64,000 bases of DNA from Phoenix dactylifera. Lineage: Eukaryota; Streptophyta; Magnoliopsida; Arecales; Arecaceae. The notes beneath the pieces were generated by a model that worked only from the letters and a program-made list of their open reading frames with translations, was not told the DNA's origin and made no database searches. How positions within the stretch are numbered: the stretch's first letter is position 1; the number at the start of each line of letters is the position of its first letter. The stretch is taken from positions 28,715,146 through 28,779,145 of the forward strand of contig NC_052399.1 of the NCBI RefSeq assembly GCF_009389715.1, in the 5' to 3' direction. A program made the position numbers and the translations under genes. Below, piece by piece: positions 54,801 to 64,000 of this stretch.

Positions 54801-56354
54801 TAAGAATAACCAGCTCCTAGAAATCCACTTTATCTTTGTAAAGAGAGACAACTGTAAACGGAATTTGTTGTAGCTTTAGTTAAAACAACCAAAATGTAGT
54901 AGTGTAGCGTAGTGCAAAAAAATCAAGACTTAGCTTAAATCTGATCGCTATGCTGTTAATCAAGATAATACCTTATATGTCTGAATATATTCTCCCAAAT
55001 AGAAACATACAAAGAACAAAGCAACTACTGACATAACGGATTTCTGGGACTTTTTCAACGGGATTGCAACCACCAAAAAGCAATATATGTAAATTCTCCA
55101 ATCCAGCAAATAATTATCAAAAACAACTCCAAAAATAGGATTTTAAGGCATTTCATGATTCAGTACGGAAATTTATGACAAGCAATAGTAAAATACTATT
55201 TCAGAATGCTAGTCTGAAAATCTATTTTTTTAAAACAGGTACATGTCCGACTAATCTACTCCCAGATAGAAACAATAAATGACAAACCAACTAGTCACAT
55301 AATGGACTTCTGAAACTATTCCAGTGGCATCACAACCACTAAAAGCAATATATGTAAATCTCCAATACAACAGTTAATTATCAAAATCAACTCAAAAAAT
55401 AGAACTTTTAAGGCATATCATGATTCAGCAATGAAAATTATGAGAATTAACAGCAAATTTATACTATTTCAGAATACTTGTTTGAAAAATCTATTTCTTC
55501 AAAGAAGCGCGTGCCTGACTAATCTTCTCCCAAGTAAACAATTAAACGACAAAAAGACTACTGACATAACAAACTTTTGAAACTATTTCAATGACATTGC
55601 AACCACTAAGAAGCAATATACATAAAACTCCAGTGCAGCAAATAATTATCAAAAACAACTCGAAAGATAAAGACTTTTAAGGCATTTCGTAATTCAGTAA
55701 TGAACTTCAGAACAATTAATAGTAAACCTCCAGTATATTCAAAGACTTGTGTGAAAAAGTTTTTTTCCATAAAATTGAAATGGATAATCTCGGAAGATCT
55801 ACTTCCCCATATACGTTAAAGAAAATAGCATTTTTTATTTTATTGACACAACGCCAGACTATCATGATACTAGGGTGAAGATATACGACTACTTAAAGTA
55901 TAAGGTATTAATGATACACTTATTGCGATGATTTTAAAAGCCAGCTAGTTGTAAATATCTCTCTCGAATAAAATTCAACTGTGCTCGGAATCAGATACAC
56001 AAAACATTTATGCAAAGCTCAATTTTGTTCCAAAAAATCTAAATTTTCCCAAAAAAAAGAAGCATATTTGCTAAATTACGTACAGATCAATGAAGGAACA
56101 GAGGTAAAATCTTTCTGAAAAACAGGCATTCAAGCAAGAAAGGACAAAAATCCTAACAAGTTCCCATCTTTAGGGGATTAAACGACCGGAAACATCAAAA
56201 CAACCAAAATCGAGCTAAAACAAGAGGAAAAGAAGGCCATTTCAGGAGAAGTCCTCACCGATCGAGTCTCGTAGAGACTAAATTTCTGGAGATAGCAGCT
56301 CGCGGCATCCGGCTCGTCGGCGATCCGAGTCCCCGCCCGGTTCTCCGCTGCCAT
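35949..56354 (-). CDS. FIG4-like SAC-domain phosphoinositide phosphatase
   Basis: Hydrolyses phosphoinositides such as PI(3,5)P2 at endomembranes; belongs to the plant SAC1-5 group. Sixteen exons (minus strand): 56354-56259, 54693-54489, 54383-54218, 52436-52214, 49966-49890, 49698-49511, 49430-49333, 49218-49085, 48962-48837, 42425-42002, 39813-39692, 39567-39454, 38701-38507, 38051-37911, 37433-37325 and 36068-35949. Phases sum to 813 aa, matching plant homologues. The N-terminal SAC region includes [20 protein letters not shown] and [20 protein letters not shown]. The catalytic [12 protein letters not shown] motif gives C480-X5-R486. Then come [12 protein letters not shown] and [20 protein letters not shown]. 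The serine-rich tail ends [13 protein letters not shown]. The first in-frame ATG in exon 1 is 56354. Intron 9 is 6.4 kb. I cannot say which SAC1-5 orthologue it is. Confidence 0.93.
36791..36862. repeat. Palindromic (CT)n(AT)n(AG)n microsatellite
   Basis: About 13 CT units, then about 9 AT units, then about 14 AG units. The whole 72 bp is a near-perfect inverted repeat that could extrude as a hairpin. It lies in intron 15 of the SAC phosphatase gene. Confidence 0.9.
41072..41589. repeat. 259-bp tandem duplication in SAC intron 10
   Basis: Two head-to-tail copies starting ACCATTGTCACACAAAGTC at 41072 and at 41331. They share long identical blocks such as TAAATAAGCTATGGTTCC and ACATGCCCAGAGTCTAAATC. 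Divergence is a few percent, so the duplication is fairly recent. No exon is included. Confidence 0.88.
43698..43795 (+). mobile_element. 3'-end fragment of an RTE-type LINE
   Basis: ATGGAATGGAGGCAAAGGAT, then TTCATGTAACTGACCCTGAC, then TTTTGGGATTAGACCTTGG and a TTGAG-type tail. This resembles the conserved 3' end of plant RTE non-LTR retrotransposons. The match is from memory of the family. The fragment lies in SAC intron 9. Confidence 0.5.
44046..44207 (-). mobile_element. Au-like SINE in SAC intron 9
   Basis: Read on the minus strand it starts AGAGGGCAAGCCTTGGTGCA then ATGGTAAGG (tRNA-like box A). It continues GGTCATGGGTTTGAA (box B region) and ends GGCTTGCCCC followed by TTTTT. These are the hallmarks of the angiosperm Au SINE family. 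It is about 160 bp, slightly short, in the same orientation as the host gene. No clean target-site duplication is seen. Confidence 0.75.
48548..48770. repeat. GTACC-type dispersed repeat, copy B
   Basis: Same word style as copy A (GGTACCGAATTCTGTACC, TGGTACTGGTCGTACCATCC), beginning AAGGTTTTAAATA. Located in SAC intron 9. Confidence 0.5.
51150..51360. repeat. GTACC-type dispersed repeat, copy C
   Basis: Starts GCAAGGTTTTTAGTACGGG, near-identical to the start of copy B. Continues with TTGGTACCATCC and ends near CAGTACCACATGG. Located in SAC intron 4. Confidence 0.55.
52870..53045. repeat. GTACC-type dispersed repeat, copy D
   Basis: Contains GGTGCGGTACGGTACTTTG and GATACCGACCGGTACAGTG. Located in SAC intron 3. 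Confidence 0.55.
54975..55770. repeat. Tandem triplication, ~267-bp unit, in SAC intron 1
   Basis: Three diverged head-to-tail copies, anchored by TCTCCCAAATAGAAAC at 54991, TACTCCCAGATAGAAAC at 55258 and TCTCCCAAGTAAACAAT at 55526. Each repeats TAATTATCAAAA, TTTTAAGGCAT and GATTCAG/AATTCAG in the same order. The spacing is regular (267-268). Divergence is higher than in the 41-kb duplication. Confidence 0.85.
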
Positions 56355-56910
56355 TCCGTCCGGATCCCGAGCCGTGGGCTCGGGCCAGATCACTCGCACA
56401 TCCAATCCCTCCACCGAGTTCACCACGCCGCCGTCCGCCGGACCCCTAGATTCCCCCTCGGCTGCTTCAAATACAGCATCCTTCTCCCTCCCTCGCTTCT
56501 CCACCGTCCTCACCGCCTCCTCCCCAGCCCTCTCTCTTCCATTCGCCAACCAAAAAAAGTATTTTTTCAGCGAAATGGAGGTCAAATGGAAGCGAAAGCG
56601 CTACCGATCTTCTCAGGAGAAGGTCGGGAGACGAACTCCGGGATCCAATTCGACGAAAAGATGGAAATTGGACGAAAGAAACCAGAGATTTTTTTCTGCT
56701 TTGGTTTTGGTTTCTCTCTCGATATCTCCTTCACTTTTAGTGCTTGTTTTTTCGGAGAGAAAGGGGAGGGGGCTCGTGAGAGCCAAGGAAAACCACAGCT
56801 TGCGCGACGCCTCAATCCACAAAAGCTCCACGAGTCGGAGGACAGAAGAGAGAAGAAAGGGAAATGGAAAATGGAATAGAACAACTTATATTATTTATAT
56901 ATATATTTTT
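56355..56910 (-). promoter_or_regulatory. Probable promoter and 5' UTR of the SAC phosphatase gene
   Basis: The GC-rich stretch upstream of the ATG is followed, further out, by TATATATAAATAATATAAG on the minus strand (near 56888-56906), a possible TATA region. That would imply a leader of about 500 nt. No in-frame ATG precedes 56354. This is inferred from composition and motif only. Confidence 0.4.
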
Positions 56911-59900
56911 TTTATTTTTTTGCCTTTTTTTTCTTCTTTTTTTTTTGGTCCAAAGCCTTTTTTTTTTTTTTGCTTCGTAAACTGGTGAATATTACATTTA
57001 TTTAAGGGCAAAGCACCAGGCTTTGTCCTCTGTAGAAGCTCCGGGAGAAAGCTTGTTACTGTGTGCGTAATAACGTGACTCCTTTTCAAGCGTTGCGGAT
57101 TGAGCTGTTGCTTTTTTCGTTTGTTTCTTTTTTTCTTTTTTTCTTTTTTTTTTTTTTTTTTTTTTTTTGGCTAGAACAGATACATCGTACGAATATAAAT
57201 ATATCTAAAAAAATTAAAACTTAATAAATTTTGGAGCGCACTAGATAACCTCCTATCTCTCCCATCCGAAGAGTTTCTCAAAAATGGTTGGCCACATAAG
57301 AGGCTACCCAATCTACTACCCCGTTGGCCTCTCTATACACATGCTTAGCCTGCAAAACCATCCGACCATCGTCTAGATATTCCTAAGCAGCAGGTGATAG
57401 TCGTCCGATTGAGCTGTTGTTTTGGTTAGCTCGTCTTAACCCAATTATTTTATCAAATAACTACAAGAAGTTTTTATTCAATCCTCTAACATAAAATTAT
57501 CCCGAATTCCATATGATCTTGATAGTGGAGAGATGATATTTTTTTGATTAGTTCTATAAATAAATGTCGCACTAATTATGGACGTCATACATGTAATAGT
57601 TGGACGCTCATTTGATAGGCCCCCCTCTCCTAATCAAAAAGAAAAAAAAAAAAAAAAAGCAGTTATACTTAATATATGGTTGATAAAGTTATATAAATTT
57701 ATTGAATAATATAAATGATTCCTGTGCAAATTACTAGTTGAACTTTAAGATTAAGATGGCTAAAAGTGTGATGCATAATGAAAGTATTAAAATGTTGATA
57801 TGGTTATGCACTAAAAATAATTCTTTTAAATATAGATCGATGGATTCATGATTCACGTATATAATTAGAAGGTGTGAATAGAGGACTTTTATTTATTCCA
57901 AAAAAGTGCAAAAGGAAAGTAAAAGATCCAAATAATAAATTATGTTATTAAAAAAAATAAAGTATCACATATAATGAAATATCCAAGCTATGAATTGTAA
58001 ATTTGATTTTATGGACGAAACCCCTGTATAAAGAGTAAGAGCGCATTTTTTATGCTATAAATGTACCTTGAATCTATATCATTGCTATAAAGTACAACAT
58101 CGCGATTGAATAATCAAACTAAATGAGTCACTTAAATATTTTTGAAAAAAAAAATTAAAACTTGCCAAAAAAGATTGAATGATTCACTTAAATTAACCGA
58201 GTTAATAAGGACAAATCTCAGATTAATCATGGGAAGCTAAGCTTCCTGTACACAAAGCTAGCGTATCCATCTTAATTGTTCATATGAAAATAAGCGCGTT
58301 TTCTAGATATTTGAAATTTAGACCTTGTCAATTGGAGATTCGTAAACGGCAGAAAAACTAGAATATACCGTCGGTCATACACTATGTTTCCATTATTTCT
58401 ATTATAGAAAACCCCACAAATTAATAGTCAAACCCATATTTAATTCTCATAATTCATTAAATTACCTAAAGCTTCAAACTAAACTTGTATTAATGCCTTT
58501 TCACCCTTCTGTGTGACTCCTCTACAAATTATCGTTTGTGTGCAGCAGTTGATATCCCTTTTGCTTGTCACGTAGCAAAAAAAAAATAGTACAAAGATTA
58601 GTAACTCGTTAGTTTGCCAGATTATATATTTGGTGGAAGAGGCTTCTACAAACTTCTAGTTGTATAAGAATCACATATGGACTTGCTTCTAGTCTTGAGT
58701 GCAGGGCTAGAGTTTCTCATGAGATAACAAGCAAAGCAACCGGTGGAGTCAGGAGAAGAACTTGGATTCGGTCACCGTACGGTGAGTCAACGCCATGTGG
58801 TTAAATGGACTGGCTTCTACCACGACCCGAAGCTTGACGTGGGTTGATTTTTTTTTATTATTATTTTTTTGCTGAAGCGAGAGACTCATATCACTCTAAT
58901 ATGCACATACTTGATAAAATCAGAGAACACAATCACGGAGTGCTCTAGGCAGCGCTTCCTCCCTTGTTCACAGCGTACATCCAAAGTGGCTGGCCGCTTA
59001 AGCAGCTACTCAATTCGCAGCTCCATTTACCTCTCTAAATATATGTTTGGCCTCGAAGGCCTTTCCTATTCCTACTCATAGCCCATATATCTCGAATCCA
59101 GAGGATCATACTGGATTACTTGTATAGCTTCAAGAAGGTGGCAAGATTTGTTTTATTATTTTGGATGATTCCTTGGACTCTCGAGCTTCATCCAGAATAG
59201 GAGGGCTGATAAGGATTCCTATAGATTTGGCCTTGCTAAAGTTTGATAGCAATGGCAACATCATTTTCACCCTTTGTTGGTCTAGGTTTGATCTTTGCTC
59301 CTTACCAACTTCCAGTGAAAAGAGAGGGTTAGAATTGATGCTTAAATGACTGGACATGGGTTCAAATTAACAAGCACCGACGCACGAGTTGGCTTGGTGC
59401 TTACTCCCTTTCTCAGATTGGTAGAGCTCCTTGTTCAAATCACTGCAGATTTATATAAAACCACACAAATAAAAGTACAAATTTGGAGCTATGGTTATCG
59501 TGGCATGTGTGGACATTGTGCAAGTCACAAACCAGCATCTCATCCAAAAAAGCTAGCCAAATAATATTTTTTGAATTTTTTAGTTCCGTATAAATATTCA
59601 AAATCTTCTTGGCGAATAACCGCTGTGAAACTAAACATACGTCCGCACGTGTCCTCACATACTTTTCCTATTTAAGCCCTAACGTCCTCATCGGGCTAAG
59701 AGTTCAAATTTATTCACAAGCACCATGATCGGTCCGTGGTCAGCTTCCATGAACTCGTGTTACTGTGTCCCCTAGTCCATATAGGCTATGGCCCGAGTTT
59801 GCTTTGGTATTATTTATTACAATCTAAGAAGGTATTTTTTGGGTTCCTTAGTTCTATATAAGTATCCAAAATCTTCTCGGCGAATAACTGATATAGGACT

Positions 59901-61430
59901 AAATATACGTCCGTACAGATCCTCACAGTGCATGAGTTTAGCATCGCGAGTACCGACGGGTCCTCCAAAAATAATAGAAAATGCAGGATCAGCAATATGC
60001 TGCATGTGCCCAATTTAACAATTAAATATTTGCAAATACTTTTGACAATCGCGGATATACGACAAAGACACAGGAGGATTTGGTTGGACTGATTGTGTGT
60101 GAAATATTAGAAAATAATATGTCATGCGAGAATAGAATGCCTGTGAGATTTGTGTAGTGAATGGCACACAACTCATTATCCTGCCAATCTATACATTTGG
60201 GGACAGAACTCATGAAGTCAGCATGGCATCCTACTCCAATATAGGTGTATTCCACCTTGCACTAGTGTACAGTTGCCCTAGCATTTTATTTTAGCAACAA
60301 TATAAGTCTAGGCAAAAATGGCTCTAAAAGAACATCACCATCTCTACAATCGCCATCATCACCATTATTTCTAGCTCAACCACTATCCTCAACATTTCCA
60401 TCATATTGGCATTGCTGCTATGGCATCTACCACATTAGCACACCATAATTACTAACATAGTTACATCATCAGTGCCCTACCGCCACTGCACTACTATAAC
60501 TTTTATCGTCTTTGCCACCATTGTCGCCATCGTGACTACTACTATATTTATGTATTTAAAGATCACTAGCAATACCAAATATATTTATATTTTAAAAATT
60601 AAAAATATTTTTTATTTTATTGATAAAAATAAAAAGAAATGTCCAATTAAAATATAGCATCTATACTTTAATTATAGATAACTCGTGCCATATTAACAAT
60701 TGACTGCAGAAAACAAAAACACAAGTATATTGGCTAACTTTCCAAACTTGTCCAATCTTATCTTTATATTTATTAATAAAAAATAAGTAAATATCAGACG
60801 TTTTTCTTAGCATGATTATTTTGGAAACCATATTAGAACAAGCAAACTTTATATTCATAATGATAGAGCCCTTCTAAGGTCGGCATATCTTATGTTTATC
60901 TCTAGATTCTAAACATTAGAGATAGAACTAAGCAACTCCAATTTCATCCTGATTTATGCTATTCAATTTGGAACGACCATCCTACTACAGGCCTGATAGC
61001 GGAAACCAAAATAAATGACCAGTTTTTATGCTATAGGATTTATGAAACAAATAGCTGCAACTTAACATAGCATGCACCATTTATATGGTATCATGTTAGG
61101 AAAAAGCAAGTTTTTTTTTCATTACCGTTCTCATTCAATGTCCAATTTTCAATTGAATGATTTCAAACCATCTGAGATAACATATTTGAGGAATCGAAAC
61201 TCATAAATAATATCTGTATGTCTCTGATGTTCTACAAATGGAGCGACAGACTTGATTACCTTTTTATAGCATTTTTATGGGCCAGCTTCGTGATATTTTA
61301 TTTTTCACATTAAAAAATAAGCCACCTGAAGAGCGTGGCAATATTAATTACTGAGCATACGTGGAACATTTTCATAGGCTGTCAACTTAGTAAGAAATGA
61401 CCTATGAGATTCTTCTCCAACTTTCAAGCA
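56911..61430. other. AT-rich intergenic region
   Basis: No supported gene. Contains long T/A homopolymers (near 57140-57168 and 57640-57658). An ~85-bp direct repeat occurs at 59577-59660 and 59844-59930. The short frames (for example 59161-59349) have no recognisable domain. Confidence 0.5.
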
Positions 61431-61443
61431 AAGCATGGATCCT

Positions 61444-61851
61444 TTAAGCTTCCGGTGAGGTTACCGATCTCCAGTACCTCGCTTCGTTGCTCCAAAAAGC
61501 TTTTGTCATTGAATACTTCCATCGGATCTCCCAATCCCCCGCTGGGACCCCACGGTCGTTAGGTACAGAGCGCGTTTCGACGTCAGTCGGCGAGCCTTCC
61601 CTTCGTTCTCGTCTGTTTACACCCGGAGGTGACGGCAAGCTGTCGCTGTTAAATAAACCGCGATGGTCAACGTACTCGTGGAACTCGTTGAGGGTACCGA
61701 CTTCCCTGACGTGGAGCAACGTTACGGCATTTCGAGCCCTGCCCAGCTGTCTCAGTCTCCAGCTTTCGCAGCCATCGCATTTGCAACGGGCGAGAGAGTT
61801 TCCCGTGGGCGCATTTGCTTGGCCCATGCAACCGCAAGCAAAGTAGTTTAA
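61444..61851. other. GC-richer island open in several frames, origin unknown
   Basis: About 400 bp of balanced, GC-richer sequence in AT-rich flanks. It is open on both strands: 61487-61846 plus, 61663-61851 plus and 61444-61827 minus. Lack of decay in several frames suggests a young insertion. The style recalls plant organellar DNA, so a nuclear copy of mitochondrial DNA is one possibility. I cannot name the source and would not call any frame a gene. Confidence 0.35.
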
Positions 61852-64000
61852 CTTTGGTGTGTTTTATGACCGGGACGTGACTCTCGACATTTGGACCATA
61901 ACGAGAGGCGATATTGTGTTTCAGATCAAATATATTTATAGAGAGATAAATAAAATTATAGATTAGGTGGCTTCATATATGGTCAATTATTTCAAAAAAC
62001 TCTATATATCTAAGAAAAGAATATGTATATATTATTTTTTGACTTTTTTTGAATGTATCCAGTAGATGTGCCATCTGTAGTAGTCATATCAATACTAACG
62101 ATATGCATCAAAGTTGCTGCAAGGTTCAGCTCTATATTACTAGAGCTATTTTGTACTAACCCGGGTGAATTGCACCTACTCTTCGGATTATTATTATTAT
62201 TATTTTGTTACTAGAAGTAGCCTAATATATTGCATTGTATGAACAGACCATGCATGTTGGATGATGATAATAAGTTAGAGGACAACTCAATATGAATTTA
62301 ATCATTTTTGGTTGGATGTGGAATAACTTCTAGTTGTGCTGACATGTGCAGGCACGCCACGACCATTCTTTCATTAGTTTGGAGGCTGGGAGGGCTTTGA
62401 CAGCAACGTGTCAAGGTGCCAGCTTGTAACTAGTTTTTATATCTCTAATGAGATGGAAAACAAAAGGAAACAAAATAATGAAAGAATGCACGTAGATGCT
62501 GCACTTTGATGCTATAGCAAATAACAAACAGATCGAGGTGTTGCACAATTAGCCAAGGATAATATTTATTAGTTGGCATGGGAAGCGAGGGATAAATGAT
62601 ATGCCTCGAAACCGACCATATTTAAAGATAATATTTATTAGTTAGCCTTGGAAGAGAGATAAATAATATGTCAACCGTATTCGATGTGGCAGACTAATGA
62701 AAGCTCGCCACGATATCTTCGACCAACTAGTCAAAGCCTACCATATAGCCGACCCTAAAGACACACAGAAATATCCTCAAATTTCAAAATCTTCTTTCAA
62801 CTGGCGACAACTTAGCTACAATCATGAATGATTTTCATAACTGCATGACGAACGGGCGAAAAGGGTGGAGCAAGATGCACGGGCAAAATGCCTACAAGTG
62901 ATCTCGAGATACACGATCAGTTACCGAACACGGCCAATCCGTGCCCCGATTTCCTCAATGATGGGTGTCAACCCTCGTATATATAAATAACTCCCAGAGA
63001 ATCCTCCGAGTAAGTACTCTAGAGCTCTTTTATTCCCTTGCATCACCATTTTACCGTTTTTATAACATTTCCGAGAGTTTGTCTGACTTAGGTATAAGAG
63101 GATCCTCACCGAACATTCTCCAACAAGAGGATCTTCCTGTATTTACTATTTCAAGTCAGATTCAGTATTAGAGCGAAGGTCTAAGCAAAGTCTCCACCGT
63201 TCAACACCACCTCGAGTACAACCGACATTGAAGCCATCACCATCTAAGTGCAGCAGCCACCGAAGCATCCCGCAGAAATGGGTGGTGATCTTCGGTCAAT
63301 CTTCATGATGGTTTGAACAGCCGATCGTCCGAGCACTTCGGTAGTCCAGCCAAGTCGGCATCTGTGTTCGGCAGCAACAATGCAATATTTTGATCTAAGT
63401 TACACTATTTTGTATTCCGTACATATGCACGTTTGCATGTGTCATAAACTTGTGTTACCAGTAATGCTTGTCTAATGAGCCAATGTCAAGATGTAAAGCT
63501 CGTTTATTTGCATCAAATTCGATAAACCGGGAAGAAAAAGTTGATAATGCTAACATATCATGTGATTTGAGATTGTATATAATTCCCAAATACGTCCTTC
63601 GTTAAAATTAATGAATAAAATATGTGTTTGGTTAAAATATGTGTTTCTTGACGTAACGCTTAGCCACCTTTCAACCACACCATGAATCGGTCTCTCATAT
63701 GACAATATTAAAAAAATAACTACATTGTCAAATTTTTAGACGTGAAATATTTTCCAAGTGTCAAGTCCATTCACATTGGCAAGATATATCATATATCGTA
63801 GATGACTTGTCACCTAAACAAATGGTTATCATTTACTAGTCTAATTTCAGCTTGATCCATGTTACAAAACAACCATACTGGCGACCATGACCATACCCAG
63901 TCTTTTAATATATAATGCAAATTTCTAAGGTTGGGACCCACAAGTCTCCAATGTGGCAATGTCAATATTGTCGACAATGCTGCAAAAAAGAGAATGCTTT
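61852..64000. other. Terminal AT-rich region with possible LTR remnant
   Basis: From about 62550 to 63190 the sequence resembles a Ty3/gypsy-type LTR end. It has a TATATAAATAACTCCC promoter-like word (62980), GTCTGACTTAGGTATAAGAGG (63081) and CCGAACATTCTCCAACAAG. No second LTR, primer-binding site or polyprotein is visible. A local tandem duplication (62561-62605 and 62625-62670) shares GATAATATTTATTAGTT. The rest has no recognisable feature. Confidence 0.3.

Noticed and set aside
56355-56585. N-terminal extension of the SAC phosphatase
   Set aside because: The frame is open upstream but begins at a TTG codon. The first real ATG in frame is 56354, giving a normal-length protein.
59161-59349. 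Possible retroelement RNase H fragment
   Set aside because: Only a vague KFDSNGN-like match, with no catalytic context.

Overview
This is a 64 kb window of plant nuclear DNA. It is AT-rich, with spliced genes, long repeat-filled introns, a plant sucrose synthase, a telo-box-bearing ribosomal protein gene and tRNA-derived SINE sequence. Protein character suggests a monocot, and the abundant GTACC-type dispersed repeats make a palm (Arecaceae) my best guess; that is an inference, not something the sequence proves. I read five protein-coding genes by hand-splicing. In all five the exon phases sum to an intact reading frame. I also found one decayed gene.

Layout: (1) 2.2-3.3 kb, plus strand: a LEA_2/NDR1-HIN1-like single-pass membrane protein, 3 exons. 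(2) 4.0-6.0 kb, minus strand: a pseudogene of a plant FYVE/Ysc84-type (SH3YL1-like) protein, killed by stops and a frameshift. (3) 10.9-15.4 kb, plus strand: the kinetochore protein Spc24 (MUN), 5 exons. It carries one textbook U12-type GT-AG intron and one intron best read as AT-AC. (4) 17.2-23.6 kb, minus strand: a complete SUS1-class sucrose synthase, 15 coding exons (814 aa), probably with a non-coding leader exon at 23.4-23.55 kb behind a TATA box. (5) 24-30.8 kb: intergenic, with non-autonomous hAT-like elements and a GC-rich island. (6) 30.8-34.8 kb, plus strand: 40S ribosomal protein SA (uS2), 5 exons (310 aa), with a telomere-like CCCTAA array in its leader. (7) 35.9-56.4 kb, minus strand: a 16-exon FIG4-like SAC-domain phosphoinositide phosphatase (813 aa). 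Its introns hold an Au-like SINE, a LINE tail, three GTACC repeats, a 259-bp tandem duplication and a ~267-bp tandem triplication. (8) 57-64 kb: gene-poor, AT-rich DNA with a GC-rich island of unknown (possibly organellar) origin and a possible LTR remnant.

The genes are functionally independent, as expected in a plant chromosome: stress or membrane, cell division, sucrose cleavage, translation, and phosphoinositide turnover. Spc24 and sucrose synthase converge, as do RPSA and the SAC phosphatase. Sucrose synthase and RPSA diverge across about 7 kb. I found no novel multi-gene system. The most unusual signals are the minor-spliceosome features of the Spc24 gene and the layered repeat structure in the SAC introns.
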